Assembly: GCF_007827595.1 (NCBI RefSeq)
Contig: NZ_VISR01000009.1
Span: forward strand, 124,001-188,000
Reading direction: 5' to 3'
DNA: 64,000 nucleotides
Source of the DNA: Streptomyces sp. BK340
GTDB lineage: Bacteria; Actinomycetota; Actinomycetes; Streptomycetales; Streptomycetaceae
The position numbers were made by a program, and so were the translations under genes. Shown one piece after another: positions 10,133 through 17,378 of this stretch. Position 1 is the first letter of the stretch. Each line of letters opens with the position of its first letter. Under the pieces are notes generated by a model. That model did no database searches, was not told the DNA's origin, and saw nothing but the letters and a program-made list of their open reading frames with translations.

Positions 10133-10200
10133 GGGTGCGGGCCGGCGGGGATCGATCGGGCCCACGCGGCAAAGCCGCCCGCCGATGGGGCCCCGCACCC
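10133..10200 (-). terminator. Large hairpin downstream of the P-loop protein gene
   Basis: Outer arms GGGTGCGG (10133-10140) and its complement within 10187-10200, with an inner stem GCGGC/GCCGC, make a long imperfect GC-rich hairpin between the two minus-strand genes. It probably ends the transcript of the 10227-11093 gene. Confidence 0.5.
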
Positions 10201-10226
10201 CTCGGACAGGACCGTCCGCCCGCCGG

Positions 10227-11093
10227 TCACCAGCTCGGGGGGCTTGCGATGGCCCTGGTCAGGACGTCGTCCAGCACTTGGGCCGTGCCGGGGACGTCCA
10301 GCTGGGAGTTGTCGATGATCGGGAGGCCCGAGCCGTACCAGCCGGCCATGCGGCCGTGGATGCGGGCCACCTCCTCGTCGGTGAGGCGGCGGTTGCCGGT
10401 GCGTTCGGCGTTGCGCTCCAGGACGATGTCGAGGCCCGGGAGGAGGACCACCGGCAGCAGGCCGGGGCCGACATGCCGCTTCCAGCCACCGAGGCCCACC
10501 ACGGGTCGGTCCGGGAAGACGGCGTCGTCGAGAATGCAGGAGATGCCGTTGGCCAGGAAGTTCCGGGCGGCGAAGCCGCAGGTGCGGCGGGCCAGGCGGT
10601 ACTGGGCCTCGGAGTTGTCGTTCCACCCGGACTGCGGGTTCGCATAGCCGGCGCGGACCCATTCGCGCACGTCGTCCAGGCTGATGTGCGCGGTGGGCAC
10701 CCGGCGGTGGTCGGCCCAGTACTTGGCCACGCTCGTCTTGCCCGCGCCCGCGGGGCCGATCAGCAGGACCGCCAGGGTGGTGGTCGTCGGGTCCGGGACG
10801 GCGACCGCGGCCGGAGGCGCGGTGGGCACACCGACCGGGCCGCCGGGCGGCAGCGGTACATGACCGGTCGTGTCGGGCGGCGGGGCGGGGGCGTGCTGCG
10901 GAGGCGCGGGCGGCACGGGAGCGGGCGGAGGCACGGATCCCGGCCCGGCTCCGGGGTAGCCGGGTGGCGGCGGAGGCGCGGGTGCGGGACCCTGTGGGGC
11001 TCCCGGGTGGTGTGCGGCCGGCTCCCAGCCGGCGTGCGGTCCCTGCCCCGGCCGGTGGGGCGGCGGCAGCGGAGACCCCACTGCGTGCTGCAT
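10227..11093 (-). CDS. P-loop kinase-like ATPase with a proline-rich N-terminus
   Basis: About 288 residues. The first 100 are an extreme Pro/Gly/Ala/His-rich, disordered segment. The rest is a P-loop domain with Walker A GPAGAGKT at residues 113-120, then HISLDDVREWVRAGY. This resembles the AAA_33/zeta-toxin/polynucleotide-kinase group, where a small molecule or nucleotide is phosphorylated. No antitoxin-like gene adjoins it, so I do not call it a toxin. I chose ATG 11093 because a GGAG lies 9 nt upstream; a GTG 24 nt further upstream (protein VYETEWQRM) is the alternative. Substrate unknown. Confidence 0.8.
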   Translation of the reverse strand: MQHAVGSPLPPPHRPGQGPHAGWEPAAHHPGAPQGPAPAPPPPPGYPGAGPGSVPPPAPVPPAPPQHAPAPPPDTTGHVPLPPGGPVGVPTAPPAAVAVPDPTTTTLAVLLIGPAGAGKTSVAKYWADHRRVPTAHISLDDVREWVRAGYANPQSGWNDNSEAQYRLARRTCGFAARNFLANGISCILDDAVFPDRPVVGLGGWKRHVGPGLLPVVLLPGLDIVLERNAERTGNRRLTDEEVARIHGRMAGWYGSGLPIIDNSQLDVPGTAQVLDDVLTRAIASPPSW

Positions 11094-11166
11094 CCGTTGC
11101 CACTCCGTCTCGTACACACATTTGGCGCTGGCAGGCGGGTACGGAGCCCGCTCCCTAGCGAACGGT

Positions 11167-11207
11167 ACCGCCCCCGGCCGTCGTTTGGTGAAACGACCGG
11201 GGGCGGT
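11167..11207 (-). terminator. Terminator downstream of aroB
   Basis: Arms at 11167-11186 and 11191-11207 (complementary AAACGACCGGGGGCGGT) pair over 17 bp with a 3-nt bulge and a very short loop. It lies 68 nt beyond the aroB stop and ends the aro transcript. Confidence 0.7.
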
Positions 11208-11274
11208 CCGAAGTGCCCGGCCCGGAAGGGGAATCGGGCGGAAGGGAACAGTGGAGGACTTACTGGACCGCTTC

Positions 11275-12366
11275 CTACTGGCCCACTTCTCCGTAGGCCG
11301 CGAGGAGAACGGCCGGGTCCGGGCCCTCCAGCACGGTGGGCTTCGCCAGCCCGTCCAGGACGATGAAGCGCAGCAGGTCACCGCGGGACTTCTTGTCGAC
11401 CTTCATCGCCTGCAGCAGCTTGGGCCACTGGTCGTAGCGGTAGTGCAGCGGCAGGCCCACCGACTCGAGGACGGTGCGGTGGCGGTCCGCCGTCGCATCG
11501 TCCAACCGGCCCGCCAGACGGCCCAGTTCGGCGGCGAAGTGCATACCGACCGCGACCGCCGCACCGTGCCGCCACTTGTAGCGCTCGTTCTTCTCGATCG
11601 CGTGGCCGAGCGTGTGGCCGTAGTTCAGGATCTCCCGGAGCCCGGACTCCTTCAGGTCGGAGGAGACGACGTCCGCCTTGACCCGGATCGAGCGCTCGAT
11701 CAGCTCGGCCGTGTGCGGGCCGTCCGGAGTGCGGGCGGCCTCGGGGTCGGCCTCGATGAGGTCGAGGATCACCGGGTCGGCGATGAAGCCGGCCTTGATG
11801 ATCTCCGCGAGACCGGAGACGTAGTCGTTGACCGGGAGGGAGTCCAGCGCGGCCAGGTCGCACAGGACACCGGCCGGCGGGTGGAACGCGCCGACCAGGT
11901 TCTTGCCCTCGGCGGTGTTGATGCCGGTCTTGCCGCCGACCGCCGCGTCCACCATGGCCAGCACGGTGGTCGGGACGGCGATCCAGCGCACCCCGCGCAG
12001 CCAGGTCGCGGCCACGAACCCGGCGAGGTCCGTGGTGGCGCCGCCGCCGACGCCGACGACGACGTCGGTGCGGGTGAAGCCGGACTGGCCCAGCGCCTTC
12101 CAGCAGTAGGCGGCGACCTCGGCGGTCTTGGCCTCCTCCGCGTTGGGCACCTGGATGGCGACGGACTCGTAGCCCTGGTCGGCCAGGTCGGCACGCAGTG
12201 CGTCGCCGGTCTCGGCGAGCGCCTCGGGGTGGATCACCGCGACGCGCTTGGCCTTCGGCCCGATCAACCCGGCCAGCTCGCCCAGGAGTTGCCGGCCGAC
12301 CAGCACCTCGTACGGGTCGGTGCCCGCGGTGCCGGCGACCTGGATCCGGGTGACTGCCTCGCTCAT
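11275..12366 (-). CDS. aroB: 3-Dehydroquinate synthase
   Basis: Converts DAHP to 3-dehydroquinate in the shikimate pathway, using NAD and a divalent metal. The 363 residues contain the NAD-binding GVGGGATTDLAGFVAATWLRG stretch and the metal-ligand Glu and His residues (for example GHTLGHAIE). The ATG at 12366 overlaps the aroK stop as ATGA; the open frame above it runs inside aroK and is not used. It is the last gene of the aroC-aroK-aroB run, followed by a strong hairpin. Confidence 0.97.
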   Translation of the reverse strand: MSEAVTRIQVAGTAGTDPYEVLVGRQLLGELAGLIGPKAKRVAVIHPEALAETGDALRADLADQGYESVAIQVPNAEEAKTAEVAAYCWKALGQSGFTRTDVVVGVGGGATTDLAGFVAATWLRGVRWIAVPTTVLAMVDAAVGGKTGINTAEGKNLVGAFHPPAGVLCDLAALDSLPVNDYVSGLAEIIKAGFIADPVILDLIEADPEAARTPDGPHTAELIERSIRVKADVVSSDLKESGLREILNYGHTLGHAIEKNERYKWRHGAAVAVGMHFAAELGRLAGRLDDATADRHRTVLESVGLPLHYRYDQWPKLLQAMKVDKKSRGDLLRFIVLDGLAKPTVLEGPDPAVLLAAYGEVGQ

Positions 12367-12881
12367 GCTTCCTTCAACTCCAGTGCGTCCAGCGCTGCTT
12401 GGGTGACCTCTTCGGGGGTGCGGCCGTCGGTCGGCACGACGGCGGTGGCGACCTCCTCGTACAGGTGACGGCGGGCCTCCATCAGCTCGCGCCACTGCTT
12501 GCGCGGGTTGACCGCGAGCAGCGGGCGGGCCACGTTCAGGCCGGTGCGCTTGACCGCCTCCTCCACGTCCATGGAGAGGTAGACCACCCGGTGCCCGGCG
12601 AGCAGCGCCCGTGTGTCCGCGTCGAGGACCGCCCCGCCGCCGAGCGCGAGGACGCCCTCGTGCTCGGCGAGCGCGGTGTGCACCGTGCGCTTCTCGATTG
12701 CGCGGAAGGCGGACTCGCCCTCGTCCACGAAGATCTCGGCGATGGCCCGGCCCTCGGCGGCGACGATGTCGTCGTCGGTGTCCCGGTAGACGACCCCGAG
12801 GCGCTCGGCCAGCAGCTGCCCGACGGTGGACTTGCCCACGCCCATCGGGCCGACCAGTACTACCGCAGGCACGGCGGTCAC
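12363..12881 (-). CDS. aroK: Shikimate kinase
   Basis: Phosphorylates shikimate at the 3-hydroxyl. The 172 residues carry Walker A GPMGVGKST near the N-terminus, the shikimate-binding DTDDDI segment, LALGGGAVL, and the LID-region RPLL. The start is GTG 12881 (VTAVPAVVLVGPMGVG), overlapping the aroC stop as GTGA. The ATG at the Met of PMGVGK would remove the first beta strand and is rejected. Translationally coupled on both sides. Confidence 0.96.
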   Translation of the reverse strand: MTAVPAVVLVGPMGVGKSTVGQLLAERLGVVYRDTDDDIVAAEGRAIAEIFVDEGESAFRAIEKRTVHTALAEHEGVLALGGGAVLDADTRALLAGHRVVYLSMDVEEAVKRTGLNVARPLLAVNPRKQWRELMEARRHLYEEVATAVVPTDGRTPEEVTQAALDALELKEA

Positions 12882-14062
12882 CGGATGGCGAGGTTGTCGA
12901 GGTACGACTGCACGTTCCGCCGCGTCTCGGGGACGGAGTCGCCGCCGAACTTCTCCGCGACGGCGTCGGCCAGGACGAGCGCCACCATGGCCTCGGCGAC
13001 GATGCCGGCGGCCGGGACCGCGCACACGTCGGAGCGCTGGTGGTGGGCCTGGGTGGCCTCGCCGGTGGAGACGTCGACGGTCTGCAGGGCCCGGGGCACG
13101 GTCGCGATCGGCTTCATCGCGGCGCGCACGCGCAGCAGCTCGCCGGTGCTCAGGCCGCCCTCGGTGCCGCCGGAGCGCCCGCTGGACCGCCTGATGCCCT
13201 CGGGGGTGCCGACGATCTCGTCGTGCGCCTTGGAGCCGGGCACCCGGGCCAGCTCGAAGCCGTCGCCGACCTCGACGCCCTTGATCGCCTGGATGCCCAT
13301 GAGGGCGGCGGCGAGCCGGGCGTCCAGCCGGCGGTCCCAGTGCACGTGCGAACCCAGGCCGACCGGGACGCCGTAGGCGAGCACCTCGACCACGCCGCCG
13401 AGCGTGTCGCCGTCCTTGTGGGCCTGGTCGATCTCCGCGACCATCGCCTTCGACGTGTCGGCGTCCAGGCAGCGCACCGGGTCGGCGTCCAGCTTCTCGA
13501 CGTCGGCCGGTGTCGGATGGAGGCCGTACGGGGCCTTGGCGGCGGCCAGCTCGACCACGTGGGAGACGATCTCGATGCCGGCCGTCTCCTTCAGGTAGGA
13601 GCGGGCGACGGCGCCGAGCGCCACACGCGCGGCGGTCTCGCGGGCGGAGGCGCGCTCCAGGATCGGACGGGCCTCGTCGAAGCCGTACTTCTGCATGCCG
13701 GCGAGGTCGGCGTGGCCGGGCCGGGGGCGGGTCAGCGGCGCGTTGCGGGCGAGACCGTCGAGGATCTCGGGGTCGACCGGGTCGGCCGCCATGACCTGCT
13801 CCCACTTGGGCCACTCCGTGTTGCCCACCATGACCGCGATCGGGGAGCCGAGGGTGAGGCCGTGCCGGACACCACCCAGGAAGGTGACCTCGTCGCGCTC
13901 GAACTTCATCCGCGCACCGCGGCCATAGCCGAGCCGCCGCCGCGCAAGGTGGTCCGCCACCATCTCGGTGGTGATCGGCACGCCGGCGGGAAGCCCCTCC
14001 AGCGTCGCGACAAGTGCGGGACCGTGGGACTCCCCCGCGGTCAGCCAACGCAGCCTGCTCAA
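12878..14062 (-). CDS. aroC: Chorismate synthase
   Basis: FMN-dependent enzyme that makes chorismate from EPSP. The 394 residues start MSRLRWLTAGESHGPAL with the family signature GESHG, and contain the HxxRSDVC-type segment (AHHQRSDVCAVPAAG). The start codon is TTG at 14062. A strong GAGGAG lies 6 nt upstream, and no ATG or GTG offers a better protein start. aroE lies 177 nt upstream and aroK overlaps downstream by 4 nt. Confidence 0.97.
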   Translation of the reverse strand: MSRLRWLTAGESHGPALVATLEGLPAGVPITTEMVADHLARRRLGYGRGARMKFERDEVTFLGGVRHGLTLGSPIAVMVGNTEWPKWEQVMAADPVDPEILDGLARNAPLTRPRPGHADLAGMQKYGFDEARPILERASARETAARVALGAVARSYLKETAGIEIVSHVVELAAAKAPYGLHPTPADVEKLDADPVRCLDADTSKAMVAEIDQAHKDGDTLGGVVEVLAYGVPVGLGSHVHWDRRLDARLAAALMGIQAIKGVEVGDGFELARVPGSKAHDEIVGTPEGIRRSSGRSGGTEGGLSTGELLRVRAAMKPIATVPRALQTVDVSTGEATQAHHQRSDVCAVPAAGIVAEAMVALVLADAVAEKFGGDSVPETRRNVQSYLDNLAIR

Positions 14063-14239
14063 CGGTGCTCCTCAGTGTTCGCGCCCGGTACTGCCCGGCG
14101 TACGCACGTCCTCGCGTACGGCGACGGCGCCACCGGGTGCGCGACCCCGGTCCGCCACCTCCGATCCTCCCACGTCCGGGGGCGGTGTCCGGCCGCTGGT
14201 CCAGCAGGCGGGACGCGGCGGCGCAACGGAGGCGGCCGC

Positions 14240-15079
14240 TCAGCGCGCGGCGAGCGCCTTCTCGCCTGCGTGCCGCATGGCCTCCAGGGGGGCCGGGGAG
14301 CGGCCCGTCATCCGCTCGACCTGGAGAACGGCCTGGTGGACCAGCAGGTCGAGGCCGCTGACCACGGCACCGCCGAACATGGACCAGCGGGCAGCGAGCT
14401 CGGTGGGCCACGGGTCGTAGAGCACGTCGAAGAGGGTGGCGGGGCGCTCGGGCACGGCGGTGGCGAGCGCGTCGGTGGTGCCGGCCGGGGTGGTGGCGAT
14501 CACCAGGGGTGCCTTCAGGGCCTCCCGTGCGTCGCCCCAGTCCGCCGTACGGACGTCCACGTCGAGCCGCTCGCCCCACTGGCGCATCTCGGCGGCGCGG
14601 GCCTCGCTGCGGACGTAGGCGACGACCTCACCGGTGCAGATCCGGGCGAGTGCGGCCAGCGCCGAGGAGGCCGTGGCGCCGGCACCGAGGATCGCCGCGG
14701 AGTCGACCTGTTCGATGCCGTGCTCGCGCAGGGCGGCCACCATGCCCGGGATGTCGGTGTTGTCGCCGATGCGGCGGCCGTCCTCGGTGAAGACCACGGT
14801 GTTGACGGCGTCGACCGACGCGGCCGTCTCGCTGATCTCGTCCACCAGCGGGATGACCGCCCTCTTCAGCGGCATGGTCAGCGACAGCCCCGCCCACTCC
14901 GGCCCGAGCTCCTCGATGAAGCCGGGCAGGGCGGCCTCGTCGATCTCGAAGCGGCCGTACGACCAGTCGGTCAGTCCGAGTGCGTCGTAGGCAGCCCGGT
15001 GCAGCACCGGGGAGAGGGAGTGGGCGATGGGCGATCCGAGCACGGCAGCCCGGCGGGCGTCAGTTGCCCGAGGAGGCAT
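14240..15079 (-). CDS. aroE: Shikimate dehydrogenase
   Basis: NADPH-dependent reduction of 3-dehydroshikimate. The 279 residues show the substrate-site SPIAHSLSPVLHRAAY near the N-terminus, the catalytic Lys in LTMPLKRAV, and a Rossmann stretch (AAILGAGATASSALAAL). The ATG at 15079 overlaps the end of mltG by 20 nt. An AGGA lies 8 nt upstream, inside mltG, so translation is coupled. It completes, with aroC, aroK and aroB, four of the shikimate-pathway steps in this stretch. Confidence 0.95.
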   Translation of the reverse strand: MPPRATDARRAAVLGSPIAHSLSPVLHRAAYDALGLTDWSYGRFEIDEAALPGFIEELGPEWAGLSLTMPLKRAVIPLVDEISETAASVDAVNTVVFTEDGRRIGDNTDIPGMVAALREHGIEQVDSAAILGAGATASSALAALARICTGEVVAYVRSEARAAEMRQWGERLDVDVRTADWGDAREALKAPLVIATTPAGTTDALATAVPERPATLFDVLYDPWPTELAARWSMFGGAVVSGLDLLVHQAVLQVERMTGRSPAPLEAMRHAGEKALAAR

Positions 15080-16766
15080 TGAATTTGTCCTTGAGCTTTT
15101 CGAATTCTTCGTTGGTCTTGGCGAATTCGGTGTTGTTCACACCGTCGGTCGCCACGAAATACATCCAGCCGTCGTGCGTCGGATTCAGTGCCGCCTTCAT
15201 CGCGTCCTCACCGGGGTTTCCGATCGGACCGGGCGGAAGGCCCTTGTGGGTATAGGTGTTGTACGGGCTCTGGTTGCTGTTGATCTCCTTCTCGGAGATG
15301 TGGATGTTGCTCGTGCCCTTGAGGTAGTTGTACGTCGAGTCGAACTGGAGCAACTGGTTCGTCTCGGTGTTCGTGGGCTTCAGACGGTTGTAGACCACTT
15401 CGGCCATCTTGCGGAAGTCGTCGTGCGTCTTGCCCTCGGCCTGGACCAGGCTCATGACCGTGATGAGCTGGAACGCGCTGTCCAGGCCCAACGCCTTCGC
15501 CTTCGACGGCAGGTCGTAGGCGGCGTACCTCTCCTTGGCCTGGGTGACCATCTGCTTCAGGATCGCGTCGGGCTTCATGCCCTTTGCGGCCGCATAGGTA
15601 CCCGGGAACAGGAAGCCCTCCAGCGGGTCCTGGATCTGGCTGCTCCTCTGCGCCCAGCTCGGCAGACCGAACTTCCGGTATTCCTGCTTGGCGAGCTTCC
15701 GCGTGGTCCCGGTGGACAGCTGGAGTTTCTTGTCGATCGCCGCGTAGACACCGGCGTTGCGCTCGCCGGGCGTGACGATCACATTGTTCTGGCTCTTCGG
15801 GTCGAGCATCAGCTGCACGGCGCTGGCGGCGGACATCTGCTTCTCCAGCGTATAGACGCCTTCCTGGAGCCCCTTGCCCTTGGGATTCGCCTGCAGCGCG
15901 GAGACGAACGCGTCCGCGCTCTCGACGACGCCCGCCTCCCTCAGCTTCGCACCGATCTCCCAGCCGCCCGCGCCCTTCGGAATGGAGACCGTGACCTGTT
16001 CGCCGTTGCCGCTGCCCGCGTAGTCCGGGGCCGGGCCGAAACGATTTTGGTAGTACTTGTAGCCGAAGTAGCCGACCGTGCCGAGGCCGCCGCCGAAGAC
16101 CAGGACGACGACCATGCACGCGCAGCCGGTGCGCCGCTTCTTGCTCTTGACCGGTTTCTTGCCGCGCCGTTCGCCACGGCCGGACCGGCTGTCCGCCTCG
16201 TCGTCGACATCGTCGTCATCGCCGCCTCCGGCGAAGAAGGCGTGCTCGCCCCGGTCCTCGCCCGGGTCCCAGCCGGTCTCGGGATCCGGTTCCGGTTTCG
16301 ACTCGGGGCGCCTGCGGCTGGGCGGCACCGGCGGCGGGTAGGCGTCCTCGGTGCCGTAGAAGTCGGGCGCTTCCCCGCCGTAGGAGGCGGGCTGCTGGCC
16401 GTACGGGTCGCTCGGGTCGGGCGGGTAGGGCACCTGGCCGTGCGTGCCGGACGCCTCCCAGCCGCCCTGGTGCTGGTACTGCTGCGGGGCCTGCACCGCG
16501 TACTGCTGGTCCTGGCCGGTGTACTGCTGACCGTACTGCTGCTGGCTCTGCTCGTCGTAGTACTGGTACTGCTGCTGGTCGTACCCGGACTGCTGCCCCT
16601 GGGTCCAGTCGCCGTGCTGCGGCTGCGGGTATTGCTGCTGTGGCTGGCCGCCGTAGGGGGACTGCTGGCCGACGTGGGCCTGCTGTCCTCCCCATCCGCC
16701 GTCCCCGTACAACGGGTCCTCCGGATGCCACGGTTCGGAGCCTGGGCCCCGGCCATACTCAGTCAT
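15060..16766 (-). CDS. mltG: Endolytic murein transglycosylase MltG with a long Gln/Tyr-rich cytoplasmic tail
   Basis: Cleaves nascent peptidoglycan glycan strands at the membrane. Of 568 residues, the first 145 or so are rich in Gln, Tyr, Gly and Pro and contain many QQY/QYG repeats. An acidic, then strongly basic patch (GGDDDDVDDE, KKPVKSKKRR) leads into one transmembrane helix (about 213-236). The extracytoplasmic part is a LysM-like segment and the YceG/MltG domain, with the catalytic Glu in SLVQAEGKTHDDF. The family's E. coli member is about 340 residues, so the N-terminal extension is an actinobacterial addition. It is linked to ruvX and alaS upstream and aroE downstream. Confidence 0.93.
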   Translation of the reverse strand: MTEYGRGPGSEPWHPEDPLYGDGGWGGQQAHVGQQSPYGGQPQQQYPQPQHGDWTQGQQSGYDQQQYQYYDEQSQQQYGQQYTGQDQQYAVQAPQQYQHQGGWEASGTHGQVPYPPDPSDPYGQQPASYGGEAPDFYGTEDAYPPPVPPSRRRPESKPEPDPETGWDPGEDRGEHAFFAGGGDDDDVDDEADSRSGRGERRGKKPVKSKKRRTGCACMVVVLVFGGGLGTVGYFGYKYYQNRFGPAPDYAGSGNGEQVTVSIPKGAGGWEIGAKLREAGVVESADAFVSALQANPKGKGLQEGVYTLEKQMSAASAVQLMLDPKSQNNVIVTPGERNAGVYAAIDKKLQLSTGTTRKLAKQEYRKFGLPSWAQRSSQIQDPLEGFLFPGTYAAAKGMKPDAILKQMVTQAKERYAAYDLPSKAKALGLDSAFQLITVMSLVQAEGKTHDDFRKMAEVVYNRLKPTNTETNQLLQFDSTYNYLKGTSNIHISEKEINSNQSPYNTYTHKGLPPGPIGNPGEDAMKAALNPTHDGWMYFVATDGVNNTEFAKTNEEFEKLKDKFNASSGN

Positions 16767-16888
16767 CGATCCCCTAGAGCCGCGAGGCCGACGGTCGCAT
16801 GGCCGGTGGACCGGCTTCCGTTCCGCCTCTTGCTGTGCGGCGGCTGTTCGAACACCGCCGCATCGCGCGGAACGTTACCGTATCGCGA

Positions 16889-17353
16889 TCAGATGACCAC
16901 TTCGACGCCCTCGCCGGGTGCTTTACCTGACACCCGTTCGGATTCCAGGGCCTGCTGCAGGATGATGACGGCTGCTGCCTGGTCGATGACGGCCCGGCCC
17001 TTCTTGGATTTCACCCCCGAGGCGCGCAGTCCCTGACTGGCCGTCACGGTCGTCATCCGCTCGTCGACCAGCCGGACCGGCACCGGGTCGATGCCCTTGG
17101 CGAGCTCCTGGACGAAGGCGCGTACCTTCTGGGCAGCCGGGCCCTCGCCCCCCTTGAGGGAACGAGGGAGTCCGACGACGACCTCGATCGGTTCGTACTC
17201 CTCCACCAGCTGCCTGAGCCGGCGGTGGGCGGCCGGGATGTCCCGGCCGGGGACGGTCTCCACCGGAGTGGCGAGGATCCCGTCGGGGTCGCACGAGGCG
17301 ACCCCGATCCGGGCGTCCCCGACGTCGATCGAGAGTCGGCGTCCTCTGCGCAT
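16889..17353 (-). CDS. ruvX: Putative Holliday junction resolvase / rRNA maturation nuclease (YqgF family)
   Basis: RNase H-fold protein, 154 residues from ATG 17353. It starts MRRGRRLSIDVGDARIGVASCDPDG, with the first catalytic Asp in the SIDVG strand, and has the conserved VVGLPRSLKGGEG and LVDERMTTVTA (second acidic residues). The larger open frame upstream overlaps alaS and is not used. It sits between alaS and mltG, a classic linkage. The exact in vivo role (junction resolution or pre-16S processing) varies between bacteria and cannot be decided here. Confidence 0.93.
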   Translation of the reverse strand: MRRGRRLSIDVGDARIGVASCDPDGILATPVETVPGRDIPAAHRRLRQLVEEYEPIEVVVGLPRSLKGGEGPAAQKVRAFVQELAKGIDPVPVRLVDERMTTVTASQGLRASGVKSKKGRAVIDQAAAVIILQQALESERVSGKAPGEGVEVVI

Positions 17354-17378
17354 TTCCGACCGTTTCCTTACTTCACTG

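Noticed and set aside
10227..11093. Toxin-antitoxin system with a zeta-type toxin
   Set aside because: P-loop domain is compatible, but there is no small antitoxin gene beside it and the flanking genes are core metabolism.
12363..14579. One 738-codon minus-strand open frame covering aroK and sequence antisense-in-frame to aroC
   Set aside because: Only the last 172 residues are a real protein (shikimate kinase); the upstream part is an out-of-frame reading of aroC and aroE.
15027..17036. Hydrophobic Leu/Val-rich plus-strand open frame opposite mltG
   Set aside because: Antisense of the Gln/Tyr-rich and acidic stretches gives Leu/Val-rich nonsense; MltG on the minus strand has a clear domain layout.
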